Assembly: GCA_900258555.1 (NCBI GenBank)
Contig: LT984855.1
Span: 750,533-806,135, forward strand
DNA from: an uncultured Desulfobacterium sp.
GTDB lineage: Bacteria > Desulfobacterota > DSM-4660 > Desulfatiglandales > Desulfatiglandaceae
Length of the DNA stretch: 55,603 nt
Reading direction: 5' to 3'
The notes under the pieces are model-generated. The model was not told where the DNA came from. It made no database searches and saw only the letters and a program-made list of their open reading frames with translations. Of the stretch, positions 50,013 through 55,603 are shown piece by piece (within the stretch, counting starts at the first letter, position 1; each line of letters starts with the position of its first letter). A program made the translations under genes and the position numbers.

Positions 50013-51047
50013 TTACCTCCTGATGCTGTAAGCGCCGTTGACTCGAAATTCTTCCCTACCCAATATATCGTGCAGATGAAGGAGCCCTTTTACGCGATGA
50101 TGCCTGTCCACGACCACAAGGTGTGTGATTCCATATAGCTCCATCAGGCCTAAGGCCTCGGCGGTTGTCAACTCCTCGTCAACGGTCTTGGGTGAGCCGG
50201 TCATAAGCTCCTCCACCCTCATGTCATTGACATTTTCATGTTTGGCAAGGGCCCTTCTCAAATCGCCGTCACAGACCATGCCGACAAGCCTTTCCTGCGG
50301 ATCAACCACAAGGGTAGCACCTATCTTTTTTTCATTTATGACCCTTATTGCCTCGCGGATTACCGTACCAACAGGGACAAAGGGTATCCTTTCGCCGGTG
50401 AGCATAAAATCTCTGACCTTGCTTGAGAGCCTCTCCCCCAGGCTACCGCCGGGGTGGAATTTTTTGAAATCATCCCTGCCAAACCTGCGTTGATTGATCA
50501 GGACTACTGCAAGGGCGTCCCCCATTGCCAGGGCGGCAGTAGTGCTTGTGGTGGGGGCAAGCCCCATCGGGCACGCCTCCTTTTCAACGCCGACATCAAT
50601 TACTATGTCAGACGCCTTGGACATGGGGGAATTAAGCCCGCCGGTAAAGGAGATGATTTTTGCACCCATTTCTCTTAAGAGCGGCAGGATCATATTAACC
50701 TCAGGGGTGTTTCCGCCATTTGAAATGGCGATGACGATATCATTTCCTTTCACCATCCCCAGATCCCCGTGGCTCGCCTCAGCCGGATGCAGGAAAAAAG
50801 AAGGGGTGCCTGTGCTGCTGAAGGTGGCGGAAATCTTTCTCGCCACAAGCCCTGACTTTCCCATACCGGTGATGATGACCCGTCCCTTGGCCTTCATGAT
50901 CAGATTGACAGCCTTTTCAAATTCAGGGCCAACCCGTTCCACAAGGCTCAATATCCCCTGCGCCTCTAACCTGAGAACCTCTTTTGCCTCTTCAATAAGC
51001 ATTGCGCAAGACCGTAAGGTGTCTGAACAATCAACCAATTCAGCCAC
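50013..51047 (-). CDS. kdsD: arabinose-5-phosphate isomerase (KdsD/KpsF)
   Basis: Makes D-arabinose 5-phosphate for Kdo and hence LPS or capsule. 344 aa: a SIS domain (RVIITGMGKSGLVARKISATFS, HPAEASHGDLGMV, ACPMGLAPTTSTT) and two C-terminal CBS domains (MLTGERIPFVPVGTVIREA, MTGSPKTVDEELTT). A GTG at 51047 starts the frame without a clear Shine-Dalgarno; an ATG at 50999 would remove 16 residues. It is divergent from the nicotinamidase gene and converges on the methyltransferase gene. Confidence 0.93.
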   Translation of the reverse strand: MAELVDCSDTLRSCAMLIEEAKEVLRLEAQGILSLVERVGPEFEKAVNLIMKAKGRVIITGMGKSGLVARKISATFSSTGTPSFFLHPAEASHGDLGMVKGNDIVIAISNGGNTPEVNMILPLLREMGAKIISFTGGLNSPMSKASDIVIDVGVEKEACPMGLAPTTSTTAALAMGDALAVVLINQRRFGRDDFKKFHPGGSLGERLSSKVRDFMLTGERIPFVPVGTVIREAIRVINEKKIGATLVVDPQERLVGMVCDGDLRRALAKHENVNDMRVEELMTGSPKTVDEELTTAEALGLMELYGITHLVVVDRHHRVKGLLHLHDILGREEFRVNGAYSIRR

Positions 51048-51353
51048 AATTTTTAATTTTTAATTATGAATTTTGAATAGAATGATGAAAACGCAACTTG
51101 TGTAATATATTAAAATAGCTGAGCTAAAGGCTAAAACCTCTTTTGGCCTTATCAGTGGGATATAACATACCATTATCGTCCGCTTTTCTCAAGACGTAAA
51201 TTGATCATACCGGAATATCAGGCGCTTTATCAAATATTTTCGATTTGTTGTGATGAGTTGTGTTAGAATATTCCTGGCCCTTGTTTGCCATGTTCTTACA
51301 AGGGCAATAAGATAGGATGAATAATTTGCCAAGGACTCCAAGGGGGATTTAAA

Positions 51354-51956
51354 ATGTGTTCATCAAAACAAGGTAATGTCGGTCTTACTAAAAGTGACGC
51401 ACTGGTGGTTGTTGACCTCCAGAATGACTTCCTTCCAGGTGGCAGTCTGGCAGTGTCCGGCAGTGACGAGATTATCCCGATAATGAATAAATATATTCAT
51501 CTCTTTCATTCAAATGACCTGCCGATCTTTACAACTCAGGACTGGCATCCGCCGGATCACTGCTCCTTTAAGGAGGAGGGAGGGATCTGGCCCGTGCATT
51601 GTGTTGCAGGCACAATGGGCAGCCTTTTTCCCGAAGACCTCAAGTTGCCTGACTCCGCAATAGCGATCCTAACGGCTACGAACAGGAAAAAGGAGGCCTA
51701 CTCTGGCTTTGAAGGGACAGATCTCAACATTAGGCTCAGATCCGCCAATATTAAAAGGCTTTTTATAGGCGGCATCGCCACGGACTATTGCGTTCTTAAC
51801 ACGGTAAGGGATGCGCTCAAGAATGGTTATGAGGTTATGCTGCTAATTGATGCCATCAGGGCGGTGGATGTGTCTCCTGATGACGGGAAGAGGGCGATAG
51901 CGGAGATGGTCAGCCTCGGCGCTGTAACGATTGAACATAAGAATATTATAATTTGA
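51354..51956 (+). CDS. pncA: nicotinamidase
   Basis: Hydrolyses nicotinamide to nicotinate for NAD salvage. 200 aa with DLQNDF (Asp21), TQDWHPPDHCSF metal-binding region, a KKEAYSGFEGT loop carrying the likely catalytic Lys, and GGIATDYCVLNTVRDAL with the nucleophilic Cys. An isochorismatase-family relative is the only alternative. GGGGG precedes the ATG. Confidence 0.92.
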   Translation: MCSSKQGNVGLTKSDALVVVDLQNDFLPGGSLAVSGSDEIIPIMNKYIHLFHSNDLPIFTTQDWHPPDHCSFKEEGGIWPVHCVAGTMGSLFPEDLKLPDSAIAILTATNRKKEAYSGFEGTDLNIRLRSANIKRLFIGGIATDYCVLNTVRDALKNGYEVMLLIDAIRAVDVSPDDGKRAIAEMVSLGAVTIEHKNIII

Positions 51957-52044
51957 AGTCAGCCGGCAACTTTATGAGCACAGGCAAATATCAACTGGGC
52001 CAAGCGCCGTTTTTGGATGGAAAGATCTTTAAAATCCAATCATG

Positions 52045-52073
52045 TTGAAAAGATAGAAAGATTCATTTAAAAT
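52045..52073 (+). promoter_or_regulatory. candidate promoter of the cysM-cysS fusion gene
   Basis: TTGAAA (52045-52050) and TAAAAT (52068-52073) with a 17-base spacer, each at most one base off consensus apart from the first hexamer's end. Transcription would begin near 52080, giving a ~70-base leader. I saw no T-box or other riboswitch in the leader. Confidence 0.5.
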
Positions 52074-52151
52074 TCCCCGAAATTTATCTGATGGAGTCGG
52101 CCCTATCAATTAATTACCGCCCCTTCAAAAATGAAACCGGAGCAGAATTTA

Positions 52152-54464
52152 ATGAATTCAAAAATAACCAATGTACTGGATCTTATCGGCAAAACACCGG
52201 TACTCCCCATAAACAGACTCAATCAGAACAAGGATGTTGAGATCCTTGCAAAGCTTGAGTCCTGTAACCCGGGTGGCTCTATAAAAGACAGGGCCGCTCT
52301 TTACATGATTGAGGAGGCGGAAAAATCAGGCGAGCTTACAAAAGACAAGATCATCCTCGAGGCCACCAGCGGCAATACAGGCATCGGCCTTGCCCTTGTC
52401 GCGGCAGTAAAGGGCTACCGAATACTCCTGACCATGTCGGAGGCGGTCAGCGAGGAGAGGGTGAAAATCCTGAGGGCAATGGGCGCAGAGGTACATTTCA
52501 CGTCCGCCCGTCTGTCAACCGATGGGGCCATTGAGTATGTCTATAACCTTATCAGGGAAGAGCCTGAGAAATATTGGCTGGCCGATCAGTTCAATAATGA
52601 GGCCAACTGGAAGGCGCATTATTATGGGACCTCCATGGAAATATGGGAGCAGACCGGCGGGGAGCTTGATTGCATTGTGGCGACAATGGGCACCACGGGC
52701 ACCCTTATGGGACTGAGCAGACGCTTTAAGGAACTAAAACCCGAGGTTCACATAGTGGGGGTCGAGCCCTATATGGGGCATAAGATCCAGGGGCTCAAAA
52801 ACATGAAAGAGTCCTACCAGCCGGGAATTTTTGAAAAGGAAAGGCTGGATCGCGTCATCCATATTGACGACGAAGAGGCATATGAAACCGCCAGGCAGCT
52901 TGCCAGAAAGGAAGGCCTTTTTGTGGGGATGAGTTCAGGGGCTGCAATGGCCGCTGCCTTGAGAATTTCAAGAGAAATGGAAAAGGGCCGGATTGTTGTA
53001 ATACTGCCCGATGGTGGAGAGAGATACCTCAGTACATCGCTTTTTGCGACCAAAAAGAGCTCAGGCCTTCTGGTCTACAATAGCCTCAATCGGAAAAAAG
53101 AAGAGTTTGTCCCTATAAAAGAAAATCATGTCACCCTTTACTCGTGCGGCCCGACCCTATGCGAGTTTATCCGTCTGGATCATGTACGGCGCTTCCTTTT
53201 TTCTGATCTGATCAGACGTTATATGGAGTTTAAAGGCTACCAGGTTACCCATGTCATGAATGTTACTGATCTGGACGACAGGACAATCGAAGGGGCTGAA
53301 AAGGCCGGCATGCCTTTAAAAGATTTTACTGATATGTATTATCATGCATTTTTGGATGATACAGACAGCCTCAACATACTGAGGTCCACTGCCTATCCGA
53401 GGTCGAGCGAACATGTGGACAACATGATAGAGCTGACCCAAAAGCTCCTTGAAAAGGGCTATGCCTACGAAAAATTCAGATCAGTCTATTTTGATATATC
53501 GCGCTTCAGGGATTATGGGAGGCTATCTCGAATTGATCTCGATAAAATCAAAATCGGCAAGACCGTAGACCTTGACCAGTATGAAAAAGACAACCCGCGA
53601 GATTTTACGCTCCTTAAAAGATCAACACTCAGCGAACTTAAAAGTGGTATATTCTTTAAGACAAAGTGGGGCAATGTGAGACCTGGTTGGCACCTGGAAT
53701 GCGCTGTTATGGCCATCAAACATTTTGGCGGAAGATATGATATACACACAGGCGGAATAAATCTTGTATTTCCACACCATGAAAACTCAATAGCCATAAG
53801 TCAGGCATTGACAGACAACCTTCCCGCTAATTACTGGCTCCATAACGAAACAGTTACAACAAATGGTGAAAGGACTCCTGATATATCAGTGACAGATCCT
53901 GTTTCATTCAGGGATCTAATCAAAGAGGGTTACACCGGCAGACAGATCCGTTACTGGCTGCTCAGCCGCCACTATAGAAAACCGATCTTTTTTTCACGAA
54001 CAAAACTTGGGGCAGTAAAGAATACAATCAACCATCTTGATAACTTTGTTCAAAAAATTCATCACTGCCGTACTGCAACTGATAATCATGACACGGATCA
54101 GGCGATATATGATCTCAAACGTAAGTTTATTGAATCAATGGATGATGACTTTAACACCGCCGGAGCCCTCGCGGCCCTGTTTCAGTTTACCCACAGACTC
54201 AACAGGATAATGGACAAGGACGGTCTTTCTCCATCCGGAAAAAAGCTTGTCCTCCAGGCCCTGGAAAACATTAATTCCGTCCTGGCTGTCATGGATCTCG
54301 GTTCCTCAGAGTCAGATAAGGAGATTGAAACCCTGATCGCTAAAAGAGAACTGGCCAGGCAGGGCAAGGACTGGCCCATGGCGGACGACCTGCGTAACAA
54401 ACTCAAAGAAATGTCGGTGGAAGTAATTGACACCAAAGATGGGCCCGTGTGGCGAAAGGTGTAA
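52152..54464 (+). CDS. cysteine synthase B-cysteinyl-tRNA synthetase-like fusion
   Basis: 770 aa in one frame. Residues ~1-305 are a complete CysM-type cysteine synthase: PLP lysine 45 in NPGGSIKDRAAL, SGNTGIGLA, and the B-type marker ATMGTTGTLMG with LADQFNNEANWKAHYYGTS. Residues ~315-770 align along the whole CysRS fold (YSCGPT, MNVTDLDDRTIEGA, RPGWHLEC, FPHHENS, MDDDFNTAGALAALF, the C-terminal helical domain). Yet HIGH is replaced by RLDH (341-344), KMSKS by RTPDI (574-578), and the fourth zinc ligand Glu by Ser (546); Cys332, Cys517 and His542 remain. ATP-dependent tRNA charging is therefore unlikely. GGAG lies nine bases before ATG 52152. Confidence 0.93.
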   Translation: MNSKITNVLDLIGKTPVLPINRLNQNKDVEILAKLESCNPGGSIKDRAALYMIEEAEKSGELTKDKIILEATSGNTGIGLALVAAVKGYRILLTMSEAVSEERVKILRAMGAEVHFTSARLSTDGAIEYVYNLIREEPEKYWLADQFNNEANWKAHYYGTSMEIWEQTGGELDCIVATMGTTGTLMGLSRRFKELKPEVHIVGVEPYMGHKIQGLKNMKESYQPGIFEKERLDRVIHIDDEEAYETARQLARKEGLFVGMSSGAAMAAALRISREMEKGRIVVILPDGGERYLSTSLFATKKSSGLLVYNSLNRKKEEFVPIKENHVTLYSCGPTLCEFIRLDHVRRFLFSDLIRRYMEFKGYQVTHVMNVTDLDDRTIEGAEKAGMPLKDFTDMYYHAFLDDTDSLNILRSTAYPRSSEHVDNMIELTQKLLEKGYAYEKFRSVYFDISRFRDYGRLSRIDLDKIKIGKTVDLDQYEKDNPRDFTLLKRSTLSELKSGIFFKTKWGNVRPGWHLECAVMAIKHFGGRYDIHTGGINLVFPHHENSIAISQALTDNLPANYWLHNETVTTNGERTPDISVTDPVSFRDLIKEGYTGRQIRYWLLSRHYRKPIFFSRTKLGAVKNTINHLDNFVQKIHHCRTATDNHDTDQAIYDLKRKFIESMDDDFNTAGALAALFQFTHRLNRIMDKDGLSPSGKKLVLQALENINSVLAVMDLGSSESDKEIETLIAKRELARQGKDWPMADDLRNKLKEMSVEVIDTKDGPVWRKV

Positions 54465-54479
54465 TTTTAATATCGTCTG

Positions 54480-54647
54480 TAAGAATAAACTTAGGGCGTC
54501 GGTTCCATTTCGTAAGTTGATTTAGGACCAACATCCCTTTCACCCATCTGAGTTTCTTCGGGTACCCTTGCCTTCTCCTACACATTACCTCCTTTCCGGC
54601 CCGTGACTGGCCTTTCACCAGTTAGTCAACGACCGTGCCGCTCGCAC
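54480..54647 (-). mobile_element. possible truncated group II intron 5' region
   Basis: Read on the minus strand from 54647 the sequence begins GTGCGAGCGG and continues GGTGAAAGGCCAGTCAC, AAGGAGG and GAAGAAACTCAG. The GTGYG start and the chain of short stems recall the 5' domain of bacterial group II introns. No reverse transcriptase follows, and the block fades out at the fusion gene. The call rests on resemblance only. Confidence 0.25.
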
Positions 54648-54727
54648 CTCCGCAGCCTCCACCGCATACCCGTCAGTTTCATCCACTCACCCGCCACGGC
54701 GGGTTCACTCAATAGCCCCGCCGGCCT

Positions 54728-54818
54728 TGGCATATTTCTGTTCTAATAATAATCCGTTACAGCGGATTCCACTTCGTTCCACCGCTGACCTCGTCATTAC
54801 CAAAACCCAAATATGCCA
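54728..54818. repeat. nested inverted-repeat element (REP/MITE-like)
   Basis: Outer arms TGGCATATTT (54728-54737) and AAATATGCCA (54809-54818) are perfectly inverted. Inside, AATCCG/CGGATT and CAGCGG/CCGCTG (54760-54787) form two mutually exclusive hairpins. There is no open frame. The 91-bp size and nested stems fit a REP or miniature transposable element. Confidence 0.55.
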
Positions 54819-54888
54819 GCTCCCCCCAGCCACCCTCCCTAAAGGAAGAAATCAATTTAATGGCAATTGCGGCTAAAGAGAAAATGAA

Positions 54889-54923
54889 AAAGGCGGCCAA
54901 TGATGATTTCATCAATCGCCTTT
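54889..54923. repeat. two-tier hairpin
   Basis: AAAGGCG (54889-54895) pairs with CGCCTTT (54917-54923), and the loop contains TGATGA/TCATCA. Only a short TTT follows on the plus strand, so terminator function is uncertain. Confidence 0.4.
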
Positions 54924-54982
54924 CATGCTGTTATTATAGCTCATTATGAGTTATTTGATTATTGATGCTCATCCCTAGGTTT

Positions 54983-55258
54983 TTACTTGTCATACTCTTT
55001 CTTTTTACCATGCTCCCTAGTTTCAATTTCGATATCAATTGTTTTGTCAGTCTTATTCTTCAGGAAATATCGCAAATATATGAAGGAGATAATCATGCAA
55101 ATTGATAGCACGATAGAAGTTGAAATATCAGACATGTCCGACAAATTAACACTGTTGTTGATAAGTTTGAAAATAAATCTACCTATATCTACCAAACTTA
55201 TTCCAACAACTACAATAAAACACAGATAGAATAATCGTAGTGCCTTTTTATTAATCAT
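54983..55258 (-). CDS. small two-helix membrane protein
   Basis: 91 aa. Hydrophobic stretches at residues ~7-33 (LFYLCFIVVVGISLV region) and ~47-66 (SIVLSICMIISFIYL), then a charged Lys/Glu tail. AAAGGA lies about 11 bases before the ATG. The DNA is markedly AT-rich compared with the rest of the window. No family recognised; could be an orphan gene in an accessory region or the membrane partner of something beyond the window. Confidence 0.5.
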   Translation of the reverse strand: MINKKALRLFYLCFIVVVGISLVDIGRFIFKLINNSVNLSDMSDISTSIVLSICMIISFIYLRYFLKNKTDKTIDIEIETREHGKKKEYDK

Positions 55259-55603
55259 ATGGACCCAAATCCTTTATATGTCAATTTTGCTAGGATTCTT
55301 TGATGCTATTTTGTTTCATTACCATTCAAATAATGTATTCTCGACTTGCTACTGGAGATAATTAGAGTCAACACTATTTTCCACAGGCACTTGAACCGAC
55401 ACTATTAATGGCTGAATTAGCCATATTTAGGGTATTGTTCATCATGCCATAAGCACCATATGTAGAGCTTAACATTGATGCCGGAGGATACATGGCACTC
55501 TTAATAGTGGGGCATCGCACATTTGTGTGGGTGACCCCAATATGTTGTGGTCATGCATTGATGACCTGGAATGCCGCTGGTTTTCTTCTCGGATAGAGAT
55601 CAA
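55259..55603. other. gene-free right edge
   Basis: No gene is supported here. A 39-codon minus-strand frame (55374-55493, rich in Asn, Ser, Ala and Met) lacks a clear start, and a short hairpin ATGGCT/AGCCAT lies at 55408-55424. The edge of the window may cut a gene starting further right. Confidence 0.5.

Larger units (their letters stand above)
54465..54982. other. non-coding region downstream of the fusion gene
   Basis: I find no convincing gene in these 518 bases. They contain a GTGCGAG-starting structured block on the minus strand (54480-54647), a 7-bp GC palindrome at 54689-54704, a 91-bp nested inverted repeat at 54728-54818 and a hairpin at 54889-54923. A ~29-codon frame near 54860 is too short to support. 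Confidence 0.6.

Noticed and set aside
52074-52151. A T-box or cysteine riboswitch in the fusion gene leader
   Set aside because: The leader is only about 70 bases and has no T-box sequence, specifier loop or antiterminator.
55374-55493. A RebB-like killing-trait protein fragment on the minus strand
   Set aside because: Only faint pattern similarity; no start codon with ribosome site, and an in-frame stop lies just upstream.

Overview
The window reads as chromosomal DNA from a Gram-negative strict anaerobe, most likely a Desulfobacterota (deltaproteobacterial) lineage. This is inferred from gene content, not from a database search. The grounds are a complete rpoBC-str-S10-spc-alpha super-cluster, an arabinose-5-phosphate isomerase for Kdo (an LPS-bearing envelope), a CoA-transferase, a 3-hydroxyacyl-CoA dehydrogenase, a pterin-binding corrinoid methyltransferase of the Wood-Ljungdahl type, and small families common in that group (DUF2889, YkgJ-type cysteine clusters, TPR lipoprotein).

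Layout. Positions 1-600 are AT-rich and almost gene-free. Positions 601-33562 are one continuous minus-strand block. Read in the direction of transcription it is tRNA-Thr, Tyr, Gly, Thr, tuf, rpmG, tRNA-Trp, secE, nusG, rplK, rplA, an L10 leader, rplJ, rplL, an attenuator, rpoB, rpoC, rpsL, rpsG, a second tuf, the S10 operon (rpsJ to rpsQ), the spc operon (rplN to secY), infA, rpmJ, rpsM, rpsK, rpsD, rpoA, rplQ, a terminator-rich leader, then pyrB and pyrC. The order is classical, with three departures: fusA is missing between rpsG and tuf, adk and map are missing after secY, and the two tuf genes are identical over about 1.2 kb including the ribosome binding site. At least ten of these genes start with TTG behind a strong Shine-Dalgarno sequence.

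Positions 33563-51956 hold mixed small transcription units. They are a small membrane/coiled-coil protein, ndk, two tandem YkgJ-type cysteine-cluster proteins, galE with a BaiN/YhiN-type flavoprotein, a DUF2889 protein, a TPR lipoprotein followed by a membrane-anchored coiled-coil protein with a RelE-like C-terminus, an acyl-CoA transferase, prmA with an MBL hydrolase, pcm, a 3-hydroxyacyl-CoA dehydrogenase, a thioesterase/unknown/methyltransferase operon, kdsD and a nicotinamidase. Several intergenic spaces carry degenerate repeat tracts and inverted repeats.

The most unusual gene is at 52152-54464. One uninterrupted frame joins a complete CysM-type cysteine synthase to a full-length cysteinyl-tRNA-synthetase-like half. 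That half has lost the HIGH and KMSKS ATP-binding signatures and one of the four zinc ligands. It looks like a repurposed synthetase paralogue wired to cysteine production, and it is the best candidate here for undescribed biology. The right end (54465-55603) is AT-rich and mostly non-coding, with a nested inverted-repeat element, a possible group II intron fragment and one small membrane protein.
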